Below are positions 1 through 5,748 of a stretch of DNA of 20,026 nucleotides, piece after piece. Position 1 is the first letter of the stretch, and every line of letters begins with the position of its first letter. The notes beneath the pieces were generated by a model that was not told where the DNA came from, made no database searches, and saw only the letters and a list, made by a program, of their open reading frames with translations. Made by a program: the position numbers and the translations under genes. Origin of the DNA: Rikenellaceae bacterium (GTDB taxonomy: Bacteria > Bacteroidota > Bacteroidia > Bacteroidales > UBA932); the NCBI GenBank assembly GCA_900769145.1, contig CAAGFN010000034.1, forward strand, positions 1 through 20,026, given 5' to 3'.

Positions 1-236
1 ATGACTGTCGCAAGCATTCCCATCTTGTCCCCGTCCACACGGTCGAAACCCTTTCCGGTACCCTGGAGACCGCGGAAAATGTTGCCGCCGCCATTGACAA
101 TGGCAATCTGGAGACCGGCCTTGGCCGCCTCGGCGATTTCTTCAGCATAAGCCCTGAGGCTGTCAGTGTCGAGTCCCTTGCCGGCAGGTCCGCCGAGGCT
201 CTCGCCACTCAGTTTCAAAAGTACCCTTCTATACAT
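1..236 (-). CDS. pyrH: UMP kinase, N-terminal part (runs off the window)
   Basis: PyrH phosphorylates UMP to UDP in pyrimidine nucleotide synthesis; it is a cytoplasmic homohexamer of the amino-acid-kinase fold. About 78 residues are visible, starting at the ATG at 236-234. The protein opens MYRRVLLKLSGES, with the family's lysine- and glycine-rich phosphate-binding start. It then has IVNGGGNIFRG, and ends at the edge with DRVDGDKMGMLATVI, which matches the conserved D-R-x-x-G-D-x-M-G-M-L-A-T segment. The 3' part lies beyond position 1. The gene diverges from sdhC, and a good promoter lies about 65-95 bp upstream of its start. The family assignment is secure from these motifs; completeness cannot be judged. 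Confidence 0.95.
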   Translation of the reverse strand, partial: MYRRVLLKLSGESLGGPAGKGLDTDSLRAYAEEIAEAAKAGLQIAIVNGGGNIFRGLQGTGKGFDRVDGDKMGMLATV

Positions 237-299
237 AATGCAGAACTTTACAGTAACAAATTATCGAAAAAATACGGATTTCAATCATAATCCGGGAAA

Positions 300-331
300 C
301 AAAATTATCGAAATATTATGAAACTTGCAAG
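300..331 (-). promoter_or_regulatory. Promoter for pyrH
   Basis: Read on the minus strand, a TAATTTTG box (300-307) fits the Bacteroidetes -7 consensus TAnnTTTG. A TTG (328-330) lies 20 nt upstream, the usual -33 spacing. Transcription would start near 293, leaving a leader of about 57 nt. Confidence 0.6.
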
Positions 332-339
332 AAACAACC

Positions 340-347
340 TATATTTG
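340..347 (+). promoter_or_regulatory. Promoter -7 box for sdhC
   Basis: TATATTTG matches the Bacteroidetes -7 consensus TAnnTTTG. No good -33 TTG is seen at the expected distance. The start site would be near 354, giving a leader of about 55 nt. The upstream region is shared with the divergent pyrH promoter, so the two may compete. The rest of 237-409 is AT-rich, and I see no gene in it. Confidence 0.55.
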
Positions 348-409
348 CCAAAAGATTGTAATTTTGAAATCGGATAACCTTAATTTAGAAATCAAATATT
401 TTTAAAATA

Positions 410-1090
410 ATGGCGAACGCATTCCACTACTCCATCGGGAGAAAGTTCATTCAGGCAGTCAGCGGTGCATTTCTCATCGTATTCCTTCTGCTTCATGGAA
501 CTATCAATTTCTTTTCAGTAATCGATTCATTCACAGGTAAATTTGGCGCAGAGGACGGTCTCTTCCAGCTCGGATGCGACTTCATGGCCCTGCCAATCGT
601 GACGATAATGGTACCGGTGCTGGCACTCGGTGTATTCGTCCACATCTTCTACGGATGCTACCTTACCTGGTACAACATCAAGGCCCGCGGCGGTTACAAG
701 CGCTATGAGACCGCGAGCGTAGCCAAGGCAGACTCCTGGTCAGCCAAGAACATGTTCGTACTCGGAATCGTGATTCTCGGCATTCTCTTCTTCCACCTCT
801 CGCATTTCTGGGCTGACATGCAGCTTCAGGAGTTCATGGGCAATGAAGCAGAGAATCCTTATGCGCTTCTTACCGCTACATTCGGCAATGTCTGGGTACT
901 GCTGATTTATATCGTTTGGTTCATCGCAGTATTCTTCCACCTCACCCACGGCTTCTGGAGCATGTTCCAGACCGTAGGCTGGAGCAACCAGGTATGGATG
1001 AAGAGGCTCAAGGTAATCGGCATCATTGTTGCCGCCATCATTCTCTTCCTCTTCACGGCTGTTGCAGTGAACGCCTATATCCAGGCTTAA
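410..1090 (+). CDS. sdhC: Succinate dehydrogenase / fumarate reductase cytochrome b subunit
   Basis: This is the membrane anchor of complex II (quinol:fumarate reductase or succinate dehydrogenase). It binds two b hemes and passes electrons between the quinone pool and the SdhA/SdhB catalytic subunits. The 226-residue protein has five hydrophobic helices and the Bacteroides-type opening HYSIGRKFIQAVSGAFL. Candidate heme-ligand histidines are H29, H78, H129 or H132, and H177 or H180; the 49-residue gap between the first two is as in the Wolinella-type family. Leucine is mostly CTC/CTT, suggesting strong expression. In most Bacteroidales sdhC is followed at once by sdhA and sdhB; here a terminator follows 22 bp after the stop and the next genes are unrelated. 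The rest of complex II must be elsewhere if the enzyme is made. Confidence 0.93.
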   Translation: MANAFHYSIGRKFIQAVSGAFLIVFLLLHGTINFFSVIDSFTGKFGAEDGLFQLGCDFMALPIVTIMVPVLALGVFVHIFYGCYLTWYNIKARGGYKRYETASVAKADSWSAKNMFVLGIVILGILFFHLSHFWADMQLQEFMGNEAENPYALLTATFGNVWVLLIYIVWFIAVFFHLTHGFWSMFQTVGWSNQVWMKRLKVIGIIVAAIILFLFTAVAVNAYIQA

Positions 1091-1111
1091 AATACAAGGA
1101 AATTTACGGAT

Positions 1112-1146
1112 AGAAGCCGACCCTTCCGGGCCGGCTTCTTTGTTTT
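1112..1146 (+). terminator. Rho-independent terminator after sdhC
   Basis: An 8-bp stem AGAAGCCG / CGGCTTCT (1112-1119 with 1132-1139) extends past one mismatch by three more G-C pairs and is closed by a TTCC loop. A T-rich tract (TTTGTTTT) follows at 1139-1146. It ends sdhC as a single-gene transcript. Confidence 0.85.
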
Positions 1147-1396
1147 ACAATTTCACGAGCTACTGGATTCCTAATGCAAAACGTCCGTAAAATTGGCTAT
1201 TTCTCGGACATTTGGGGATTTCAACAGTAAAACGTCCGTGGAATGCAGGAATTCCCGGCCGTTTTGTTAGTCAGATACAATCCAATGTCATCTTGTCCGC
1301 ATGGCCGGAATAGAATGCGTCCAGCACTTCCCGGAATATGTCATGCGGAGGGACAGCCACAGCAGAGCATTCAAGCAGTTTGGCTCTGCATCCGAC
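1147..1396. other. Non-coding stretch with a short direct repeat and a possible gene remnant
   Basis: I find no complete gene here. AAAACGTCCGT occurs twice in direct orientation, at 1178-1188 and 1229-1239, 51 bp apart start to start. On the minus strand, 1396-1274 is open for 41 codons and ends at a TGA (1271-1273). Its translation looks protein-like (for example VAVPPHDIFREVLDAFYSG) but has no start. It is in the same frame as, and directly follows the stop of, the cysteine-rich ORF at 1397-1672. It could be the tail of a decayed gene. Confidence 0.4.
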
Positions 1397-1672
1397 TTAA
1401 AACTCCAGCCGGAATCCCTTTTGCTTCAGCTCCTCATATTTCGCCTTGTTGAAGTGTAAGAGGAAGGCTTCTTTCTTCTGTGACGGATTAGCCGTAGAAC
1501 CCGTCTGATCAAGCATTCCGAGGTGACGCATCTTGTTGTAGAAGTTGCGGCGGCAACGCTGATGAGGACAGCAAGTAAAAAATCTCTCCACGCGCTTTGC
1601 TTGGTCGAGATGACAGTTCGGGCAGTGGACAAAGGGAGAACACTTGTACCAATTGCAGTTATCCTCCGCCAT
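1397..1672 (-). CDS. Small cysteine-rich, zinc-ribbon-like hypothetical protein
   Basis: I do not recognise this 91-residue protein. Cysteines at 6, 11, 17, 20, 34, 35 and 40, including a C-P-N-C pair and CCPHQRC, look like a treble-clef or zinc-ribbon metal site. The second half is basic and helical, ending KYEELKQKGFRLEF. The ATG (1672-1670) lies only 4 bp from a terminal inverted repeat. The promoter geometry carried by that repeat would put its -7 box on top of the start codon. The ORF may therefore have lost its own upstream region, or its original start, when the neighbouring ATPase element arrived. It may equally be a fragment, since in-frame protein-like sequence continues past its stop. 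Whether it is expressed is uncertain. Confidence 0.45.
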   Translation of the reverse strand: MAEDNCNWYKCSPFVHCPNCHLDQAKRVERFFTCCPHQRCRRNFYNKMRHLGMLDQTGSTANPSQKKEAFLLHFNKAKYEELKQKGFRLEF

Positions 1673-1676
1673 TAAT

Positions 1677-1699
1677 ATTATAATTAGCGGAATCTATCA
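1677..1699 (+). repeat. Left terminal inverted repeat of the ATPase segment (23 bp)
   Basis: These 23 bases, core TAATTAGCGGAATCTATCA, recur exactly in inverted orientation at 3201-3223 on the other side of the ATPase gene. The outer part of the repeat is also one arm of a local palindrome. ATAATTAGCGGAAT at 1680-1693 pairs with 1711-1724 across a 17-nt loop (1694-1710). The inner arm ends 2 bp before the ATPase stop codon. Confidence 0.75.
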
Positions 1700-1725
1700 A
1701 AAAATAACACATTCCGCTAATTATC

Positions 1726-3144
1726 CTAATCAAACAACTGGTCAAGAACCACCTCGGACTGTATTCCGTCATAGTACATGTTATGTTTTACGCCGTAGGT
1801 CGTAACCAATGTAACATGGACTGCCTTCCTCGTACCAGTCTCCCGTTCCAATGCACTGACCTTATTGCGGATGTCCGCGTCTTCCTTTTTCTGGATGGCA
1901 TACTCCCCGGAAGCCCACTTCATCTCACAAACATTGATAACATTGTCATCACGGTCTATCAACAAGTCAATTTGTGCCCCCTGGACATCCTTCTCCCCAT
2001 TTTCAGGTACGAAGCGCCAGGTATGCTCTGTTGTAGCGACTCCGGATATTCCTATAGCCTTCTTTATCTGTCCTACATGTTGCAGGCAAACCCGTTCAAA
2101 GGCAAACCCGGACCAACTTTTAATTGATGGAGACTTGAAATTCCGTGTCCAGAAATCGTCTATTCCTGAATTGGACTTTATGTATTTGAAATAGAATATC
2201 GTATAATTGTCACACAATTTGTAAACGGATTCTTTCTTATCTTTAGGGAACAATCTCATCTTCAATATGAAACCGCACTCTTCCAATTCTTCAAGCCGGT
2301 CCGAAAAAACGCCATTATCTGCTTGACCTGTATATTTCAGAAGTTCTTTACGGGTCAATCCGGAAAGATGCTTGCCCAGGGTTACGACAATTGCCTTATA
2401 TGCATCCGGGTGCTTGAATAAGGAATCATACAGATCGTTGAACTCGCCTTTCAACTTTGCATCCTTGTTAAAGAATAACTGGTCGATATTCTGAACGGCT
2501 GAGGAATGCCTGTCCAGCATACTCCAGTACAATGCGACTCCACCCATTACCATATAAAGATTCAAAATCTGGTATCTGGAGAATTTCAGTCCGTTCTTTA
2601 TTGAATATTGCTCACATTCTTTGAGAGAAAACGGCGCCAGAGGGATTCTCACCGTAACCCTGTTATGCAACCCGCCTCTATTCCTGAACACTTTATTGAT
2701 TATCCAGGATGTAGCCGAAGCGCAAATTATCAGCAGAATATCCTTTCTGTTGCTGGCCCAATTATTCCAGAAGTGCTCCAGCGCAGACAAAAAATTTGAT
2801 TTGGGAGTATCCATCCAGGCAGCCTCATCCAGAAATATTATTTTCTTCTTTGACTTTGAAGCCTGAATCAATACCTTCAACTGATTGAAAGCATCATGCC
2901 AGGATTTTAACTCCGGGCACTCCTTATGACCAAAGTCTTGCAATGACATTCTGAACAGTGCCAGCTGTCCTTTCAAGGCTTCCTTTGCCGCGCCAGCATG
3001 CTGGAAAGTGAAGTTATATCCAAAGGTTTCCCTCACAAGAAACGTCTTTCCGATTCTCCTCCTTCCATATACTGCCACAAACTGGGAATACTCGGACTTA
3101 TAGGCTTCTTTCAATGTCTGCTGTTCTTTGATTCTGCCAATCAT
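1726..3144 (-). CDS. AAA+ ATPase with DUF234 / PD-(D/E)XK-like C-terminal domain
   Basis: A predicted P-loop NTPase of the archaeal-ATPase family (ATPase_2 plus DUF234), 472 residues from the ATG at 3144. Walker A is GRRRIGKT (27-34) and Walker B is IIFLDE (102-107). A sensor-like strand, ILLIICASATSW, lies near 136-147. A winged-helix-like middle (GLTRKELLKYTG) follows. The C-terminus has the spacing of a PD-(D/E)XK nuclease fold: FE, then D393 in QIDLLID, then E407-x-K409 in CEMKW. The family's role is not established; DNA binding or cleavage is inferred from the fold. A longer start at 3195 would add 17 residues encoded across the promoter, so I reject it. The stop (TAG, 1726-1728) abuts the left palindrome. 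It stands alone, downstream of crcB on the same strand, with its own promoter. Confidence 0.85.
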   Translation of the reverse strand: MIGRIKEQQTLKEAYKSEYSQFVAVYGRRRIGKTFLVRETFGYNFTFQHAGAAKEALKGQLALFRMSLQDFGHKECPELKSWHDAFNQLKVLIQASKSKKKIIFLDEAAWMDTPKSNFLSALEHFWNNWASNRKDILLIICASATSWIINKVFRNRGGLHNRVTVRIPLAPFSLKECEQYSIKNGLKFSRYQILNLYMVMGGVALYWSMLDRHSSAVQNIDQLFFNKDAKLKGEFNDLYDSLFKHPDAYKAIVVTLGKHLSGLTRKELLKYTGQADNGVFSDRLEELEECGFILKMRLFPKDKKESVYKLCDNYTIFYFKYIKSNSGIDDFWTRNFKSPSIKSWSGFAFERVCLQHVGQIKKAIGISGVATTEHTWRFVPENGEKDVQGAQIDLLIDRDDNVINVCEMKWASGEYAIQKKEDADIRNKVSALERETGTRKAVHVTLVTTYGVKHNMYYDGIQSEVVLDQLFD

Positions 3145-3164
3145 CGTTCTGAAATTTTGTCGCT

Positions 3165-3196
3165 CAAATATAATTATAATTAGCGGAATCCCCAAA
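3165..3196 (-). promoter_or_regulatory. Promoter of the ATPase gene, bracketed by palindrome arms
   Basis: On the minus strand a TTTG -33 box (3193-3196) is followed after exactly 20 nt by TATATTTG (3165-3172), an ideal Bacteroidetes promoter. One palindrome arm (3172-3189) fills the spacer and the other (3207-3224) lies just upstream of -33. A dimeric protein bound to the arms would cover the promoter, so this is a candidate operator. The leader to the ATG at 3144 would be about 15 nt. Confidence 0.7.
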
Positions 3197-3224
3197 AAAA
3201 TGATAGATTCCGCTAATTATAATT
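3172..3224. repeat. Palindrome with 18-bp arms at the right end of the ATPase segment
   Basis: AATTATAATTAGCGGAAT (3172-3189) is the exact reverse complement of 3207-3224, with a 17-nt loop (3190-3206) containing an A-tract. The outer arm plus six loop bases (3201-3223) form the right 23-bp terminal inverted repeat. The left palindrome (1680-1724) has the same arm core and loop length. Confidence 0.85.
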
Positions 3225-3243
3225 CATCAAATGGAGCCTCAGG

Positions 3244-3630
3244 CTATCTGGGCAGCCGGAATCCCAATGCGACCAATGCGATGCCGGCAAGCACGCTCAA
3301 TACCACGTAACCGGCAAAGCACCAGAAATTGCCAGACTGGAGCATCATCAGGGCCTCCTTGGAGAAGGTCGAGAATGTTGTGAATCCTCCGCAGAAACCC
3401 ACTGTCATGAACAGGGCCCAGTTGCTGCCGTCATTCGAATTGCGGCTGAACCAGCCCCACAGGATACCTATTAGCAGACAGCCTATGAGATTCGCTGCCA
3501 GGGTAGCCCAGGGAAAGCCTTTGCCCGGATTCTTCACCAGCAGCGAGATGGAATACCTGGCGGATCCTCCCAGGAAGCTGCCTGCACCTACTATCAGGAT
3601 ACTTTTTATCACTTCTGCTATCATTGTCAT
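3244..3630 (-). CDS. crcB: Fluoride ion channel CrcB/Fluc
   Basis: CrcB is a dimeric four-helix inner-membrane channel that exports toxic fluoride. The 128-residue protein is full length for the family. Its signatures are G-G-S-A-R-Y (21-26), N47 in AANLIGC, and GFCGGFTTFSTF (78-89). In the last, F83 and F86 should be the paired phenylalanines lining the pore. The start is the ATG at 3630; the one at 3624 is also possible. It lies 34 bp downstream of the patatin gene on the same strand and is probably cotranscribed with it. I see no fluoride riboswitch (crcB motif) in that short gap. The stop is 20 bp from the right end of the ATPase segment. Confidence 0.95.
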   Translation of the reverse strand: MTMIAEVIKSILIVGAGSFLGGSARYSISLLVKNPGKGFPWATLAANLIGCLLIGILWGWFSRNSNDGSNWALFMTVGFCGGFTTFSTFSKEALMMLQSGNFWCFAGYVVLSVLAGIALVALGFRLPR

Positions 3631-3664
3631 AATGACTCAATTAGATTCACGTACAACACAGCCC

Positions 3665-4666
3665 TCACCTTTCATACCGGTCAAGTGCTTCGGACATAAG
3701 CTTCCTGCCGAGGTCCGAGATTTCTTCGCCGCGGGCATAATCTCCGATTGAGCCATAGGCGTCAAAATTCATTGTCACCAGCACATCCGGCTTGTACATC
3801 TGTATCTGAAGGCCGGATATAGTGCTGAGCATCAGTGAGAAAGTCCGGGAGAGAATGGAATAGTAGTTGTCTTCTCCGGCAAACGGCATGTTCTGCTCCT
3901 GGGCCCGGCCAGTAGCCGACTTCAGCCTTTCCTCAGCCTCACGGTTCTTTTCAATTGCCCTCACGGTTTCGTCACCGACTATCTTCACGAAGTCCAGCAG
4001 GGAATCTGTCTTATGCCGCCTGATTTCTCCTATCAGTTCATCGAAACTTACCTTGCTGTCGTCCTGACGGAGTCTTTCCAATTGCTCCAGGTTTTCAGTT
4101 ATCTTCTTGCTGTCCAGCCTGTTGACATCGAATGACACCAGAATGTCGTGACCGTTGCGGTGGACAATGCTGAAAGGTGCCGTGTTCACGGCGCCCCCAT
4201 CTATGAGTTTATGACGTCCGTACTGGACAGGACGGAACAATGAAGGAATGGAAATGGATGCGCGGATGGCATCAAACAGTTTTCCTTTGCGGAAAACCAC
4301 TTCCTCACCAGTGTAAAGGTCGGTTGCAACAGCGGCAAAAGGGATGCGGAGGTCTTCTATATTGACATCCGGCACCACGTCCTTGATGGCCGCGATGACC
4401 TTGTCACCTTTCATCAGATAGCTTTTGCTCAATGACACATCCAGGAGCGACATCAGCCTGGCATTGTTCAGCCTGAACAGCCACTGCTTGAATTCATCAA
4501 GACCTCCGGCAGCATATATGCCGCCGACAAGCGAGCCGATGGAGCAACCGGCCACGGACGTGATGCTGTAGCCCCTGCTTTCCAGCTCTTCTATAGCCCC
4601 AATGTAGGCAAAGCCTCTCGGGCCTCCGCTCGACAGAACCAGTGCAACATCTTTTGTCTTTTTCAT
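3665..4666 (-). CDS. Patatin-like phospholipase (RssA/YchK-like family)
   Basis: A predicted serine lipid acyl hydrolase of 333 residues using a Ser-Asp dyad. The oxyanion-hole loop is SSGGPRG (12-18), the nucleophile elbow is G-C-S42-I-G (40-44), and the catalytic Asp156 lies in LIDGGAVN. There is no signal peptide, so the enzyme should act in the cytoplasm or at the inner face of the membrane. The C-terminal 150 residues are charged and helical and do not resemble a known domain to me. The substrate cannot be read from sequence. It heads a likely two-gene unit with crcB; a large palindrome lies 33 bp upstream of its start. Confidence 0.88.
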   Translation of the reverse strand: MKKTKDVALVLSSGGPRGFAYIGAIEELESRGYSITSVAGCSIGSLVGGIYAAGGLDEFKQWLFRLNNARLMSLLDVSLSKSYLMKGDKVIAAIKDVVPDVNIEDLRIPFAAVATDLYTGEEVVFRKGKLFDAIRASISIPSLFRPVQYGRHKLIDGGAVNTAPFSIVHRNGHDILVSFDVNRLDSKKITENLEQLERLRQDDSKVSFDELIGEIRRHKTDSLLDFVKIVGDETVRAIEKNREAEERLKSATGRAQEQNMPFAGEDNYYSILSRTFSLMLSTISGLQIQMYKPDVLVTMNFDAYGSIGDYARGEEISDLGRKLMSEALDRYER

Positions 4667-4698
4667 TATGTATAATGCTTCCGGTTAGTAATATGAAA

Positions 4699-4837
4699 AA
4701 AATAACTTGCTTCAGATTTGCATCAGATTTCCGAGGTCAGATTTTCTCCCGAAGATGAAGCGTAGCCGTAGCTACGTGACTGATGAGGGAGGAAATATGG
4801 ACCGGAAAGATATGCATAAGATGATGCTGGTTATTTT
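4699..4837. repeat. Large imperfect palindrome (about 139 bp), REP/MITE-like
   Basis: The left arm (4699-4766) and right arm (4771-4837) are inverted copies of each other, roughly two-thirds identical by hand alignment with a few single-base gaps. Anchors are AAAATAAC/GTTATTTT at the outer ends, TTTCCG/CGGAAA, CTCCC/GGGAG, and a perfect CGTAGC/GCTACG stem around a CGTA loop. It fills most of the 260-bp gap (4667-4926) between divergent genes. It could fold into a long RNA hairpin, protect transcript ends, or be a non-autonomous element. No protein is encoded. Confidence 0.75.
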
Positions 4838-4873
4838 CTGATGATTACTTAATGCAAATATACACTAAAATAT

Positions 4874-4881
4874 TATCTTTG
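4874..4881 (+). promoter_or_regulatory. Promoter -7 box for the YtxH module
   Basis: TATCTTTG matches TAnnTTTG. No clear TTG is seen 20 nt upstream. The start site would be near 4888, leaving about 39 nt before the ATG at 4927; this also argues against the longer start at 4852. Confidence 0.55.
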
Positions 4882-4926
4882 TCCAGTCAGATAACTTCGA
4901 GACATTATAACATTAATTTCAAGAGT

Positions 4927-5160
4927 ATGAAAACAGAAACAATCCTGGCATTGGCTGCAGGGGCAGCCGCAGGATTCGCATTGGGCCTGCTGCTCGCTCC
5001 GGAGAAAGGCTCGGAAATGCGACAGCGAGTAAGTGATGCCGCCATGGAAGGCGGAGAAAAGGCCAGAGAACTTGGTGAAATCGCAAGAGAACAGGTTCTC
5101 CGCGGGCTTGACCGCATCGAGAATGCGCTGAGGAATGAAAACCAAGAGGAGGAAGCCTGA
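4927..5160 (+). CDS. YtxH-domain membrane-associated protein
   Basis: A 77-residue protein with one hydrophobic, alanine- and glycine-rich segment (residues 5-24) that ends in LLAPEKGSEMR, the hallmark of the YtxH family. A charged amphipathic helix follows (30-75). YtxH proteins are small envelope proteins often linked to stress; their biochemical role is not known. The first gene of a tight three-gene unit: its TGA shares one base with the ATG of the next gene. The start at 4927 puts the family's N-terminus at residue 1. An upstream ATG at 4852 would precede the promoter box. Confidence 0.82.
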   Translation: MKTETILALAAGAAAGFALGLLLAPEKGSEMRQRVSDAAMEGGEKARELGEIAREQVLRGLDRIENALRNENQEEEA

Positions 5161-5531
5161 TGGAAAACGAGTTCAGAAAACCGGCCGAGGACCTTGCGGT
5201 AAGCACGGCCGACTATATCAACCTGAAGATTGACGAGGTCAAGCTCAGGACAGCAAAAGGGTTGTCTCTCACATTGAACAGACTTTTCCTTGCATTGCTT
5301 TTCTTCCATCTCGGCAGCATTGTCCTGACGGCATTGGGCTTCGGGGCGATTCTCCTCATCGGGGACCTCGTGGGAAGCTACTCCGCAGGAGCATTCATTG
5401 TTGCGGGAGCATTCCTGCTCGTGATAGCATTGCTCTGGGCTTTCAGGGGAAGGCTTTTCCTCAACGGCCTCATAAGGCTGTTCATCGGCATTTTCTTTTC
5501 AGACAACGACAATAGCGATGAAATACAGTGA
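5160..5531 (+). CDS. Holin-superfamily-like two-TM membrane protein (Phage_holin_3_6 type)
   Basis: A 123-residue protein with an amphipathic N-terminal third (KIDEVKLRTAKG) and two membrane segments at about 42-70 and 77-96. A hydrophobic C-terminal helix (about 100-113) and an acidic tail follow. This layout is that of the putative Actinobacteria/Bacteroidetes holin-X or Phage_holin_3_6 family. In Bacteroidetes it occurs beside YtxH as a chromosomal envelope gene, not as a lysis gene. No endolysin or phage gene is near. It overlaps the previous gene by 1 bp and the next by 14 bp, pointing to translational coupling. Confidence 0.78.
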   Translation: MENEFRKPAEDLAVSTADYINLKIDEVKLRTAKGLSLTLNRLFLALLFFHLGSIVLTALGFGAILLIGDLVGSYSAGAFIVAGAFLLVIALLWAFRGRLFLNGLIRLFIGIFFSDNDNSDEIQ

Positions 5532-5748
5532 TATAAAAAATATTGACGGCCTAGAGACCGCAATCTCCAGAACCAGGACCAGGCTGATGTCCAAGCAAAA
5601 GGAAATCACCGCCCGCTACGGAAAGGCGAAGGAGGCATACTCCCCTTCCGGCATTATAGCCTCAGGCATAAGAAGCATCTCCACCTTCATTCCTATTGAC
5701 AAACTCGCAATAGCCCTGATTGAAAAAATCAAGACGAAACTTATCTGA
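5518..5748 (+). CDS. Small hypothetical protein, third gene of the YtxH module
   Basis: I do not recognise a domain in this 76-residue protein. It is basic, with an N-terminal helix (residues 8-40, many Arg/Lys/Glu) and a more hydrophobic end (SGIIASGIRSISTFIPIDKLAIALIEKIKTKLI) that may lie on the membrane surface. Support comes from the 14-bp overlap with the preceding gene and the regular operon layout. Its 3' end overlaps the convergent aminopeptidase gene by 8 bp. Confidence 0.7.
   Translation: MKYSDIKNIDGLETAISRTRTRLMSKQKEITARYGKAKEAYSPSGIIASGIRSISTFIPIDKLAIALIEKIKTKLI

Larger units (their letters stand above)
1677..3223 (-). mobile_element. Candidate mobile or selfish unit: ATPase gene bounded by inverted repeats
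   Basis: About 1.55 kb holds one ATPase gene and nothing else. It is bounded by perfect 23-bp inverted repeats (1677-1699 and 3201-3223), each the outer arm of a palindrome with a 17-nt loop. The interior is visibly richer in A+T than the flanking crcB and patatin genes, which suits acquisition from elsewhere. I see no transposase, no recombinase and no convincing target-site duplication. Movement is therefore inferred. The repeats could instead be operators for autoregulation. Confidence 0.5.

Noticed and set aside
1243..1452. Plus-strand 69-codon ORF
   Set aside because: Its composition is not protein-like, it overlaps the cysteine-rich minus-strand ORF, and it has no promoter or family resemblance.
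3128..3195. ATG at 3195 as the start of the ATPase gene
   Set aside because: It would encode 17 extra hydrophobic residues across the -7 box and palindrome arm; the family's usual MIGR-type start is at 3144.
1670..3230. Target-site duplication flanking the ATPase segment
   Set aside because: Bases just outside the two repeats (left ...ATTAAT, right TCATCA...) do not form a convincing direct duplication.
3631..3664. Fluoride riboswitch before crcB
   Set aside because: The gap to the upstream patatin gene is only 34 bp and shows no fluoride-motif pseudoknot elements.
5160..5531. Prophage remnant, suggested by the holin-like protein
   Set aside because: No endolysin, integrase or structural phage gene is nearby; the YtxH neighbour indicates an ordinary chromosomal envelope module.
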